Source: JANXXV01 sp038230275 (GTDB lineage: Bacteria; Acidobacteriota; Terriglobia; Bryobacterales; Bryobacteraceae). Taken from it: a stretch of DNA of 19,792 nt. The position numbers and the translations under genes are program-made. Each line of letters begins with the position of its first letter. Position 1 is the stretch's first letter. The notes below the pieces were generated by a model that saw only the letters and a list, made by a program, of their open reading frames with translations, was not told the DNA's origin and made no database searches. The DNA is taken from positions 1 to 19,792 of the forward strand of contig JBBRNO010000128.1 of the NCBI GenBank assembly GCA_038230275.1, read 5' to 3'. Shown piece by piece: positions 1 through 6,904 of this stretch.

Positions 1-156
1 AAATTCCTCGATTGCACAAGTGAACGACTTTCCAGGAAATAGCGGACGAAGAACCGGGTCGCGCCCGACACGGGTATAGAACGCCACGGCCAACTGCCGG
101 CAGCCGGCCTTGCCGCCTAGCGCCTCATACAGGCTGGAGTTTGGTATCCTTGCCAT
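1..156 (-). CDS. Truncated haemoglobin-like protein, N-terminal part (runs off left edge)
   Basis: Reading the minus strand from an ATG at 154-156 gives 52 codons open to the window edge. They start MARIPNSSLYEALGG and continue with a segment reading LAVAFYTRVGRDPVLRPLFPGK, broken here as LAVAFYTRVG and RDPVLRPLFPGK. The pattern LYEALGG, then a helix with FY.RV..DPVLRPLFPGK, is typical of the start of truncated/2-on-2 globins, which bind haem and O2 or NO in the cytoplasm. The proximal His and the distal pocket would lie beyond the edge and cannot be checked. No other in-frame ATG exists before an upstream stop at 184-186. No clear Shine-Dalgarno is seen before the ATG, so the start is moderately sure. 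The family call rests on remembered sequence patterns only. Confidence 0.65.
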   Translation of the reverse strand, partial: MARIPNSSLYEALGGKAGCRQLAVAFYTRVGRDPVLRPLFPGKSFTCAIEEF

Positions 157-460
157 CTGCCAATATTCGCATAAGCATCTGGACTAAAGCACGCCGTCAC
201 GCCAGCGGCCGGCTGCAACCTGGCCGCGAAACTTTCTTCGCCGGCAATGATCCGAAACGTCGCCAATTCCTGTTTGTCATAGTGCTACAACCTCATCCGC
301 CCGGTGATGTTGCCGTAAGATCATAGCCTGCTATTGAAGCGTGAAGCCGCACGCGATGCATCCATAACAATCCTTAGCGTGGCATCATGTCTCTCGCGCG
401 TGTGAATCGTATAAAATCAGAGTCTTCGTCAGTTTCCATGCAGATACCGAGGAGTTTCAG
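157..460. other. Intergenic region between divergent genes, no supported gene
   Basis: This stretch lies between the minus-strand globin-like gene and the plus-strand enolase-like gene, so it should hold two divergent promoters. Short open frames in it have no good ribosome binding site or recognisable protein pattern. Just before the enolase-like start there is a strong Shine-Dalgarno, GAGGAG at 449-454, six bases before the ATG at 461. An AT-rich TATAAAAT at 410-417 could be a -10 element. Confidence 0.5.
410..417 (+). promoter_or_regulatory. Possible -10 element for the first enolase-like gene
   Basis: TATAAAAT stands out in a GC-rich region about 44 bases before the ATG at 461. No good -35 hexamer is found 16-18 bases upstream, so the call is weak. 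Confidence 0.25.
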
Positions 461-1774
461 ATGAATTTGACCCGCAGAACCCTGCTCAAAGTTGCAATTG
501 GAATGCCGGCGTCCGCATGGCTTCTGAATTACCGCGCCATGGCGGCGCCCTTTGCCGGTCAAGTCAAAATCACGAAGATCAAGACCATGGGGCTCGATAA
601 TCTTGGAGATGGCTGCCTCATTCGAATTGAGACCGACGCCGGGATCGTGGGTTATGGCGAAGCCGGACTCCCTTCAGCCGCCGCTCGGGCGCGCGTGGAC
701 ATGATTGCGCCGCAGTTAATCGGTCAGGATCCGCTCGCCATCGAGCGGCACTTTTATCTGATGGCAGCCACGCAATATTCGTTCATGGCGAACATCCCCA
801 CCGTTAGCGGCATCGATATCGCACTTTGGGATCTCGCCGGAAAGATTACCGGGTATCCAATCTACCGGCTGCTGGGTGGACCAATTCGCAGGAACATTCC
901 GGTTTACTCGCATGGAGGTCCGGCGGACATGCTCGACAAGGCGCAGTGCAAGGCCTGGGCCGATCAGGTGAAAGCAGCTGCTGAAGGATTCACCGCGTTC
1001 AAATTCGGATTCGGCGGCCCGGGTGGACCCGGCGGCCCTGGTGCACGGCCTGCCGCCGGACCTGCCGCGGGGTCTGCCGCAGGGCGGGGCCGCGGTGGCG
1101 GCGGTCAGCGGGCGAACGGTCCCTTCAACCCCACTCTCGATGGCGCGGAGTTCCGGAAAGCCGCAAAAGGCTTTGCCAATCTGCGGGAAGCGCTGGGAGA
1201 CGATATCGACATTGCCATGCATTGCACCGGTCAATTTGATACGCGCAGTGCCATCGGATTATGCAAGGCCATTGAGCCGATCGATCCCATGTGGATCGAA
1301 GACCCGCTGACCGTGCGCTATTCGGAAGCATGGCTCGAATTGAAGCGGTCCACACGCGTGCCGCTTCTCGCGGGCGAAAAAGTCGAACTGGTCGAAGGGT
1401 TCAGGCCATACCTAGACAACCAGGTGCTGGCTATGATTCATCCCGATGTCTCCTACTCCGGCGGAATCACCGGATGCCGCAAAATCGCCGACTACGCTGC
1501 CCTCACGCGCACGCCGATGGGTATGCATAGCGGACCGTGTTCGCTGATCCGGTTCTACGCGTCCATGCATATCGGTGCTGCCACGCAGAACTTCTTTAGC
1601 GTGGAGAATGCGCTGGGGGCTTTCCGTGGCAATAAAGAGAAGATGGCGCAGAGGCCGGAACCGGCGGTTCGGAAAAGCGTGTTCCCGGTTCCCGAAGGAC
1701 TTGGCCTCGGCCTGGACCTGAATGAAGACTGGCTCCGCGCGCATGTTGCCAGCGGCGACACCTGGTGGGGATAG
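461..1774 (+). CDS. Tat-exported mandelate racemase/muconate lactonizing enzyme family protein (enolase superfamily)
   Basis: This 437-residue protein has a twin-arginine signal (LTRRTLLK at about residues 3-10, then a hydrophobic stretch and an AMA cleavage-like site), so export to the periplasm is likely. The rest is an enolase-superfamily N-terminal cap plus a barrel domain. Visible active-site features are E280 in WIEDPL, E306 in AGEKVE, D329 in HPDVSYSGG and H356 in MGMHSG. The last two are the expected Asp-His general acid/base pair of the mandelate racemase group. Where the first metal-ligand Asp is usual there is H254 (MHCTGQ). K181 (FKFGF) lies on the second-strand region. Residues 185-220 are a Gly/Pro/Ala/Arg-rich insert not found in the paralogue at 9401-10672. 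The family abstracts a proton alpha to a carboxylate; racemase, cycloisomerase and sugar-acid dehydratase activities all occur, so substrate is unknown. Start: ATG with GAGGAG six bases upstream. The gene is followed by a hairpin. Confidence 0.88.
   Translation: MNLTRRTLLKVAIGMPASAWLLNYRAMAAPFAGQVKITKIKTMGLDNLGDGCLIRIETDAGIVGYGEAGLPSAAARARVDMIAPQLIGQDPLAIERHFYLMAATQYSFMANIPTVSGIDIALWDLAGKITGYPIYRLLGGPIRRNIPVYSHGGPADMLDKAQCKAWADQVKAAAEGFTAFKFGFGGPGGPGGPGARPAAGPAAGSAAGRGRGGGGQRANGPFNPTLDGAEFRKAAKGFANLREALGDDIDIAMHCTGQFDTRSAIGLCKAIEPIDPMWIEDPLTVRYSEAWLELKRSTRVPLLAGEKVELVEGFRPYLDNQVLAMIHPDVSYSGGITGCRKIADYAALTRTPMGMHSGPCSLIRFYASMHIGAATQNFFSVENALGAFRGNKEKMAQRPEPAVRKSVFPVPEGLGLGLDLNEDWLRAHVASGDTWWG
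1049..1084 (+). repeat. Three tandem 12-bp units inside the enolase-like gene
   Basis: Three imperfect in-frame copies, CCTGCCGCCGGA, CCTGCCGCGGGG and TCTGCCGCAGGG, encode PAAG, PAAG, SAAG. They sit in the larger Gly/Pro-rich insert (about 1013-1120), which begins with GGP-type triplets. The arrangement suggests slippage growth of a surface loop. Confidence 0.75.
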
Positions 1775-1807
1775 CTGTCGCGTTCATAACACTCCTTAAC
1801 GCGACAG
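1775..1807 (+). terminator. Hairpin after the first enolase-like gene, terminator-like
   Basis: A perfect 10-bp inverted repeat, CTGTCGCGTT at 1775-1784 and AACGCGACAG at 1798-1807, with a 13-base loop starts at the base after the stop codon. No T-run follows, so it may stabilise the mRNA 3' end or work with Rho rather than act as a classical intrinsic terminator. A second small inverted repeat, AGACT-GGC-AGTCT at 1806-1818, overlaps its right end. Confidence 0.5.
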
Positions 1808-1876
1808 ACTGGCAGTCTTCAGCGATTATTGGAATAGCAGCCCTCGTTAGCAAATACAACTTGCGCCGTTCGGGCA

Positions 1877-2431
1877 TTGGCATTAATCTGTTTGTCGCTA
1901 AATGGCGCGCCGGCGCAATCGGCAACTGCCCGCATCGTTGGCGCCGCGAATTCATTCCTTGCGACGCTCGATCAGAAGCAACGGGCGGGCTGGTCCAACT
2001 TTCCAATCGCCATGGTTCGGCGGGCGGGTCCCGGAATGGGAGAAATCAACCAGGCGCAGCGCTACGCGGCGTTCGCTTTGCTCTCTGCCGCGCTCAGCGC
2101 GAAAGGCTTCCAGAAGATTCAGGAGATCATGGAAGGGGATGAGGTTCTCAAGACTCGCGAGAACCACCACGAAATCCGCATCGCGGCATACCTTGTAAAT
2201 TGCCTGATGCCGCGTGACCCGGATATTCGCATCACCGCGCAGAAGCGAAGCCACCAGCAGTCGCTCTATGAGTTGAGCTACGTACAGGACGGCATGCCGC
2301 AGGGGCCGCTTCCTTTGTGGTCGCCCGGCACTCCGGTTTTGGCCGGCACAGCGGCGCTACTTCTGCTCGTGCAGCTCGTGCTGAAATGGCGGCAGCGAGC
2401 CCCCACAGCGGTGTCCGACAATGGGTCTTGA
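1877..2431 (+). pseudogene. DUF3500-like fragment fused to an unrelated membrane-anchored C-terminus
   Basis: The open frame has no ATG. The only start is TTG at 1877, with no ribosome binding site; an in-frame stop lies at 1835-1837. The first half has a signal-peptide-like stretch ending APAQSA. It then reads like part of the DUF3500 family: FLATLDQKQRA, WSNFPIAMVRRAG, AQRYAAFALLSAALSAKGF, EIMEGDEVLK. Compared with what I remember of that family, the segment between QRA and WSNFP looks shortened, and the usual C-terminal part (with its GHH motif) is missing. After residue 92 the sequence changes abruptly to an unrecognised tail with a single hydrophobic helix near the end (VLAGTAALLLLVQLVLKW). 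I read this as an in-frame fusion of two decayed genes. It overlaps the next open frame's upstream end by a few bases. It could still be expressed as a chimera. Confidence 0.5.
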
Positions 2432-2468
2432 CCCGCCACACATTAGCCGCAAGCCGGGAGCGCCAGAA

Positions 2469-3116
2469 ATGTCACGGCTGCTGATCGCTCTCTGCCTCTT
2501 AACGCAAGCGCAAGGCGTGGCCGCACTTCGTCTTTATCCCGTGGACGATACCGCGCGTGATCCGGCCTTTCGCAGCTTCGTCAAAAAGCTGCGATCCGCC
2601 GTTGAAACGCGCAACACCGCCGCTTTACGAAAACTGGTGGACAGCGAAGTCGTCGTAGGACCCGCCACTGAGGACGCGGGCTGGGCACAATTCAACGCCC
2701 GGTGGCGCCCCGATGATTCGGAATCGGAGCTGTGGCCCGCCCTTGGGGATCTGCTGGCTCTGGGTTTTATACGCGAACACCCGGCCTTGTTCCTCTCTCC
2801 GTACCTCGTGTGGCGGTTCCCTGACGACCTGGATCGGGCGAGGCATCTTGTAGTCACTCGGGATAAGGTTGCGCTTCGGGCGGCGCCATCCTTGAAAGCG
2901 CCGGCGCCGGCCTCAGTGTCGTTTGAGATTGTCGAACAACTGGCCCGGCCGGAACACGGTGAAGGCCTGGGCCAGTGGGTCCTCGTTCGCACCTTCGATG
3001 GAGAGACTGGGTATCTGAACACACGCGATGTCATGAGTCCGCTGATGCCTCGCGCACAATTCGGTATCCGCCACGGAAGATGGAACCTGATTGCACTGGA
3101 AGCGCAAGGACGATGA
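2469..3116 (+). CDS. Secreted SH3-like domain protein, function unknown
   Basis: The chosen ATG at 2469 has GGGAG at 2456-2460, eight bases upstream, and starts a convincing signal peptide (MSRLLIALCLLTQAQGVAA); an earlier in-frame ATG at 2421 would bury that signal. The mature protein is about 195 residues. The middle has a helical region with RSAVETRNTAALRKLVDSEV, like small stress-type or NTF2-like helices. The C-terminal part has the layout of a bacterial SH3-type domain: VTRDKVALRAAPSLKAP, QWVLVRTFDGETGYLNTRDV, then a strand-rich end. Such domains usually bind peptides or cell-wall components outside the cytoplasm. No catalytic motif is seen. The preceding fragment ends just upstream and may once have been its operon partner. 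Confidence 0.72.
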   Translation: MSRLLIALCLLTQAQGVAALRLYPVDDTARDPAFRSFVKKLRSAVETRNTAALRKLVDSEVVVGPATEDAGWAQFNARWRPDDSESELWPALGDLLALGFIREHPALFLSPYLVWRFPDDLDRARHLVVTRDKVALRAAPSLKAPAPASVSFEIVEQLARPEHGEGLGQWVLVRTFDGETGYLNTRDVMSPLMPRAQFGIRHGRWNLIALEAQGR

Positions 3117-3151
3117 TGCGGTGCGCCTCATCGCGGTAAACTCAGATCGAT

Positions 3152-3211
3152 TCAGGGTTTCGGCTTTAGCACACCATCGGCAACCCGGTGATCCACCGTC
3201 ACCGTCCGCTT
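3152..3211 (-). pseudogene. Remnant of a 2-oxoacid dehydrogenase E2 acyltransferase C-terminus
   Basis: Read on the minus strand, this segment encodes KRTVTVDHRVADGVLKPKP between two stop codons (one at 3212-3214, one at 3152-3154). DHRVADGVL matches exactly the catalytic motif of the complete E2 gene at 3812-4924. At DNA level 20 bases (TCGGCAACCCGGTGATCCAC, 3177-3196) are identical to 3885-3904, and the flanks are similar but diverged. The segment is on the same strand as the intact E2. It looks like the 3' remnant of a duplicated or second E2 gene, or a small copied patch; too little is left to code for anything. Confidence 0.6.
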
Positions 3212-3224
3212 TCAGGCCCTCTAT

Positions 3225-3243
3225 ATGCACCACTCTGGTGCAT
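3225..3243. promoter_or_regulatory. Perfect palindrome upstream of the RHH gene, possible operator
   Basis: ATGCACCA, spacer CTC, TGGTGCAT: two perfect 8-bp arms about 70 bases before the ATG of a ribbon-helix-helix-type gene. RHH proteins bind such short palindromes as dimers or tetramers and often repress their own promoter, so an autoregulatory operator is a natural guess. A short hairpin in RNA is the alternative. Confidence 0.4.
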
Positions 3244-3315
3244 TGTTGATATTCTGAGAATAGGGCCTCGAGAAGTAAAACGGTATCTTCTAGATCTGTA
3301 CGGCAAAGCGTAACG

Positions 3316-3561
3316 ATGCCAGCAACATTGGCGGCGGCCGTGCGGCGCGTTGCTAAGGAGCGGCATGTCACTATGAGCCGGGCACTCGTGGACTTGGCCG
3401 AACGCAGTGTCCGCGCTGAAGCCGAGGCGAAGCAAAAACTCAAATCCGCTTACCGCACCTACATCGAAGAAACGGAATCAGAACGTAAGAATGAGGCTGG
3501 GCGTGATCTGGTCCGCGCGATCTTCGGGAAGGACTCCATTGCCGAAGATTCAATTCTCTGA
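3316..3561 (+). CDS. Small RHH/CopG-type antitoxin-like DNA-binding protein
   Basis: This 81-residue protein has the pattern MPATLAAAVRRVAKERHVTMSRALVDLAERSV, a strand-helix-turn-helix layout of ribbon-helix-helix regulators. A charged helical tail follows (EAEAKQKLKSAYRTYIEETESERKNEAGRDLVRAIFGKD). Relatives of this kind usually sit in front of a small toxin-like partner and act as antitoxin/repressor. The in-frame codons just before the ATG (encoding RQSVT) would extend the N-terminal strand, yet no ATG, GTG or TTG exists between the stop at 3247-3249 and 3316. The original start may therefore have been lost. No strong Shine-Dalgarno is seen. The possible partner at 3599-3729 is frameshifted. 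The gene may be a surviving orphan. Confidence 0.55.
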   Translation: MPATLAAAVRRVAKERHVTMSRALVDLAERSVRAEAEAKQKLKSAYRTYIEETESERKNEAGRDLVRAIFGKDSIAEDSIL

Positions 3562-3598
3562 TCTTCCCCGTGGGTGATGGCATCACTTGCTCCAAAGA

Positions 3599-3729
3599 GT
3601 GGACGAGCGCCGTATCTCGCTCGGCGATCTTCAAGCACTTCAGGCGCGGGTGCGCGCCCGGAGGGCGACTGGTACAGATACTTCGGCTCGTTCATCCTGT
3701 GCGGCCCCGGCAATTTCCCGATCCCTTGA
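3599..3729 (+). pseudogene. Frameshifted small gene, probable former partner of the RHH gene
   Basis: From a GTG at 3599 the frame reads VDERRISLGDLQALQARVRA. Near 3655 the protein-like reading jumps by one base to another frame that gives PEGDWYRYFGSFILCGPGNF and then a stop at 3727-3729. Together these resemble small acidobacterial proteins with a WY.xFGSF.LCG pattern that I remember following RHH genes. Neither frame is convincing alone, and together they make a coherent short protein, so one indel is the simplest explanation. No function is known to me; a toxin role is only suggested by position. Confidence 0.4.
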
Positions 3730-3811
3730 TCGCGGTTCCTACGCTGTTCTATCGCGACCAATCTCACCGCAGCGGTTCGACTCCCTGACACCCAATGCCC
3801 GCGACTGCCCA

Positions 3812-4924
3812 CTAAGCAAGTAGTAACAGCGGCTGCTCAATAGCCTTCGCCACTGCGTTCAAAAACCGGGCTGCCAGCACCCCGTCGGCAACCCGGTGAT
3901 CCACGGTTAGCGTCAATCGCAGCGTGTGCCGAACCACAAGTTGCCCATCCAGCACATAAGGACGCGGCGCGATTCGTCCCGCCGCTAAAATGCAACTCTC
4001 CGGCGGATTGAGAATTGCATCGAAATCGTCCACGCCGAACGCGCCCAAATTGGAGAGCGTGCAGGAGGCGTCGCCCATCTCGTCCAGCGTCAACTTGCCC
4101 TCTCGTGCTTTCGCGGAGAGTTCCGCCCGCCGCCGCGCCAGTTGCGAAACCGGCAACTGATCCACGCCGCTGACAACCGGCACCAGAAGCCGGGTCGGGC
4201 TCTGGGCTGCAAATCCCACATTAACCTGCGAACGCGCTTCGATGCGATCGCCGATCCATGACGCGTTCATCTCCGGCACCTCTCGCAGCGCCGCCGCCAG
4301 CGCCTTCAGCAAAAAGTCGGTGAAGCTCAGCCGCACTCCTTCACGCGCCTCCACCACCGGCAACAATTCCGCTCTCACCAACGTCAACGGCGTCGCATCC
4401 ACTTCCCGCCGCAGACTGAAATGCGGAACCGTGCGAACGCTGTCCTCCAGCTTTGCCGCAATTCGCCGCCGCGCCGCCGTCGCACTTCGATCTTCGGATA
4501 CCACCGCAGTCACCGGCTGGGTTGCCGGCCGGGTCGCAAATGCGGCACGAACGTCCACCTCGCGGATTCGGCCGTGTTCACCGGAGCCTGTCAATCCCGC
4601 CAGCTCAACTCCGAGCTCACGCGCAACCAGCCGCGCCCGCGGACTAACAGCTACCTTGGACGGTTTTGGCGCCACGGCCGCAGCCATGGAATCACCCACG
4701 CGCGCGATCACCGTGCCCACCGGCACAGTCACTTCTTCCGCTATCAGCAGTTCCGTCACGAACCCCTTGCCCGGAGACTCCACTTCCATGTCCACTTTAT
4801 CGGTCTGGACAATGAACAGCGGCTCTCCTTTTTCAATCGCATCGCCTGCGGCCTTCAGCCACTTCATGACGAAGCCTTCCGTCATCGTTATCCCCAACTG
4901 CGGCATCACAATGTCGTGGATCAT
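3812..4924 (-). CDS. Dihydrolipoamide acyltransferase, E2 component (acetoin/pyruvate dehydrogenase type)
   Basis: This 370-residue protein transfers an acyl group from lipoamide to CoA in a cytoplasmic 2-oxoacid or acetoin dehydrogenase complex. Residues 1-78 are a single lipoyl domain with the lipoylated K43 in QTDKVDMEVES. Residues 93-128 are a peripheral-subunit-binding domain (SPRARLVARELGVELAGLTG, then GRIREVDV). The catalytic domain begins near residue 145 and ends with VDHRVADGV, giving catalytic H343 and D347. The length fits a one-lipoyl E2. It is the last gene of the minus-strand operon; its ATG lies only three bases after the E1-beta stop, implying translational coupling. No E3 (lipoamide dehydrogenase) gene follows in the window, so E3 must come from elsewhere. 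Acetoin (acoC), pyruvate or branched-chain specificity cannot be settled from E2 alone. Confidence 0.92.
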   Translation of the reverse strand: MIHDIVMPQLGITMTEGFVMKWLKAAGDAIEKGEPLFIVQTDKVDMEVESPGKGFVTELLIAEEVTVPVGTVIARVGDSMAAAVAPKPSKVAVSPRARLVARELGVELAGLTGSGEHGRIREVDVRAAFATRPATQPVTAVVSEDRSATAARRRIAAKLEDSVRTVPHFSLRREVDATPLTLVRAELLPVVEAREGVRLSFTDFLLKALAAALREVPEMNASWIGDRIEARSQVNVGFAAQSPTRLLVPVVSGVDQLPVSQLARRRAELSAKAREGKLTLDEMGDASCTLSNLGAFGVDDFDAILNPPESCILAAGRIAPRPYVLDGQLVVRHTLRLTLTVDHRVADGVLAARFLNAVAKAIEQPLLLLA

Positions 4925-4927
4925 CGC

Positions 4928-5914
4928 TCAGCTCGCAACCAGCCGCCGCACTTCGGCCACAATCCCATCCACCGAAGGCAGCATCGCGGCTTCCAGCACC
5001 GGGTTGAATGGATGCGGAGTATGCAGCGCTCCCATCCTGCGAATCGGCGCGTCCAGCGAATCGAACGCCTTCGATGAAACGATGGCCGCGGCCTCGCCGG
5101 AAAAACCGCAAAATTGCTGCGCCTCATCCACAATCAATAGCCGGCCGGTCTTGTGCACGGATTCCAGCAGCGCCAGTTCGTCAAATGGAACAATCGTTCT
5201 GGGATCTATCACTTCAACCGAAATGCCTTCTTTCTCCAGCCGCTCCGCCGCTTCCATCGCGTGCCACACCATCAGGCTCATGGCCAGAATGGTAACGTCC
5301 TTCCCTTTCCTGCAGACGTTCGCTTTACCAAAGGGAATAGCATATTCGCCAGTGGGCACCGGCCCCTTCTTGTTGTAGAAAAACTTGTGTTCGATGAAGA
5401 TCACCGGACCGTCATCGCGAATCGCTGTCTTCATCAGCCCCTTCACATCGGTTGCCGACGATGGCAATACTACTTTCAAGCCGGGAATGTGCGCGAACCA
5501 GGAATAGAAGCAGCGGGAATGATGCGGGCCTGTGCACCGCGCACTACCCATTGCCGCGCGCACCACCAGCGGCACCTTGAACTTTCCGTTAGAGGTGTAA
5601 TGGATGGTCGCCGCCTGCTCCACAATCTGCCCCATCGCCTCCATAATCATGTCCAGGAATACGATGTCCACCACGGGCCGCGCTCCCGCCATCGCCGCCC
5701 CCACGCCCATGCCCACCTGGCCCAATTCAGAGATCGGCATGTCCCGCACGCGCCGGTCGCCAAACTCTTCCCAAAGCCCTTTGCTCTGTTTGAAATTTCC
5801 ACCGCGCTGGCCAATGCCTTGCCCGATATAGAAAATGGACGAATCCCGCCGCATCTCTTCCTGCAAGGCTTCCACCGATGCCTCGACGTATTGAATATTC
5901 CGCTCTTCGGCCAT
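4928..5914 (-). CDS. Thiamine-dependent dehydrogenase E1 component, beta subunit (acetoin/pyruvate type)
   Basis: From the chosen ATG the protein has 328 residues, the usual size of separate E1-beta subunits (transketolase pyrimidine-binding and C-terminal domains). Recognisable blocks are ISELGQVGMGVGAAMAGARPV, PHHSRCFYSWFAHIPGLKVV, PVIFIEHKFFYNKKG, IPFGKANVCRKGKDVTILA and PRTIVPFDELALLESVHKTG. The EHKFFYNKKG and IPFGKA stretches resemble acetoin dehydrogenase AcoB. An upstream in-frame ATG at 5956 would overlap E1-alpha by 35 bases. The start at 5914 is preferred because it lies seven bases after the E1-alpha stop with GGGAG next to it and gives the normal N-terminus (MAEERNIQYVEAS). It pairs with the E1-alpha gene directly upstream to form the heterotetrameric E1. 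Confidence 0.91.
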   Translation of the reverse strand: MAEERNIQYVEASVEALQEEMRRDSSIFYIGQGIGQRGGNFKQSKGLWEEFGDRRVRDMPISELGQVGMGVGAAMAGARPVVDIVFLDMIMEAMGQIVEQAATIHYTSNGKFKVPLVVRAAMGSARCTGPHHSRCFYSWFAHIPGLKVVLPSSATDVKGLMKTAIRDDGPVIFIEHKFFYNKKGPVPTGEYAIPFGKANVCRKGKDVTILAMSLMVWHAMEAAERLEKEGISVEVIDPRTIVPFDELALLESVHKTGRLLIVDEAQQFCGFSGEAAAIVSSKAFDSLDAPIRRMGALHTPHPFNPVLEAAMLPSVDGIVAEVRRLVAS

Positions 5915-5921
5915 ATGCTCC

Positions 5922-6884
5922 CTACGCGTAAACGAAGTCCGATACCGTGGCCGCATCGGCCTCTGGACTCACTCTGGCAAACTCGTACGCCTCTTCGATT
6001 TCGCGTTCCACCTGCTGCTCAATGTCCTTCAGTTCCGCCTCACTCGCCACGCCCGCCTTTATTCCGGCGCCGGCCAAACGGACGATCGGGTCGCGTAATT
6101 TCCATTCGGCAATCTCTTCCTTCGGACGGTATCCGGTACCCGGATCTCCTTCAAAATGGCCCAGTGGACGATACGTTTTGCACTCGATCAATGTGGGCCC
6201 TTCGCCCGCCCTGGCCCGCGCAATCGCCTCGCCCGCAACCCGATGCACTTCCAGAACATCATTGCCGTCGATGCTGATGCCGGGGATGCCGTAGGCCGCC
6301 GCCCGGCTGGCCACGTCCGTGTTTCGCGTCACGCGGTGGAATGGTGTCTCGGTGGCATACAGATTGTTCTCGCATACAAACACCACCGGCAGCAGCAACG
6401 CAGCCGCCAGATTGATGCCTTCGTGAAAAGCACAGTTATTCACCGCGCCATCCCCGAAGAAACTCACCGCAACGTGCCCGTCATCGCGAAGCGAAGCAGC
6501 CATCGCCGCTCCAGTGGCAATAGGAATTCCCGCCGCGACAATTCCATTGGTACCCAGGAACCCGCACGAAGGATCGTAAATATGCATACTGCCGCCGCGG
6601 CCGCCGTTTACGCCGGTGGGTTTGCCCCAGATCTCAGCGAAGGCTTCGTTAATGGGCACGCCCTTCGCCAGCGCATGACCGTGTCCGCGATGCGTGCTGG
6701 TCACGTAATCCTCCCGCGACAAGTGCGCGCAAACGCCGGCCGCCACTGCTTCTTCACCCACGTAAAGATGGATGAATCCGGGCATCACCCCAGAGCGGTA
6801 AGTCTGCTGGATGCGCAGTTCAAACTGGCGCATCCGCTGCATACTGCGATATAGAGACAACACTAGTTCCCGTGACATATTCAT
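5922..6884 (-). CDS. Thiamine-dependent dehydrogenase E1 component, alpha subunit (acetoin/pyruvate type)
   Basis: This 320-residue subunit carries the thiamine diphosphate/Mg motif: GDG at 144-146 and NN at 173-174 (FFGDGAVNNCAFHEG ... VFVCENN). Other family blocks are HLYVGEEAVAAGVCAHL, STHRGHGHALAKG, GRGGSMHIYD and GTNGIVAAGIPIATGAA. GHFEGDPGTGYRP, where many pyruvate dehydrogenases have GHS.SD-type sequences, recalls acetoin dehydrogenase AcoA, so acetoin or a related alpha-hydroxyketone is a real candidate besides 2-oxoacids. The gene follows the PQQ dehydrogenase by 20 bases. The start could be the first ATG (AGGA about ten bases upstream) or the second at 6878 (AAGG about six bases upstream); the difference is two residues. 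It is the third gene of the five-gene operon. Confidence 0.91.
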   Translation of the reverse strand: MNMSRELVLSLYRSMQRMRQFELRIQQTYRSGVMPGFIHLYVGEEAVAAGVCAHLSREDYVTSTHRGHGHALAKGVPINEAFAEIWGKPTGVNGGRGGSMHIYDPSCGFLGTNGIVAAGIPIATGAAMAASLRDDGHVAVSFFGDGAVNNCAFHEGINLAAALLLPVVFVCENNLYATETPFHRVTRNTDVASRAAAYGIPGISIDGNDVLEVHRVAGEAIARARAGEGPTLIECKTYRPLGHFEGDPGTGYRPKEEIAEWKLRDPIVRLAGAGIKAGVASEAELKDIEQQVEREIEEAYEFARVSPEADAATVSDFVYA

Positions 6885-6904
6885 CCTTAAATGTTCCTGC
6901 AGCG

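Noticed and set aside
1775..2142. Plus-strand frame MGIAVAFITLLNATDWQ... after the first enolase-like gene
   Set aside because: It reads through a hairpin and is out of frame with the DUF3500-like blocks, which carry the protein signal.
4242..5378. Plus-strand 378-codon open frame opposite E2 and E1-beta
   Set aside because: It lies antisense to two well-supported genes, its Ser/Thr/Arg/Ala-rich composition is what GC-rich codon bias produces, and it has no family pattern.
5153..6277. Plus-strand 374-codon open frame opposite E1-beta and E1-alpha
   Set aside because: It is the antisense shadow of both E1 genes, is His/Arg/Pro-rich and has no motif.
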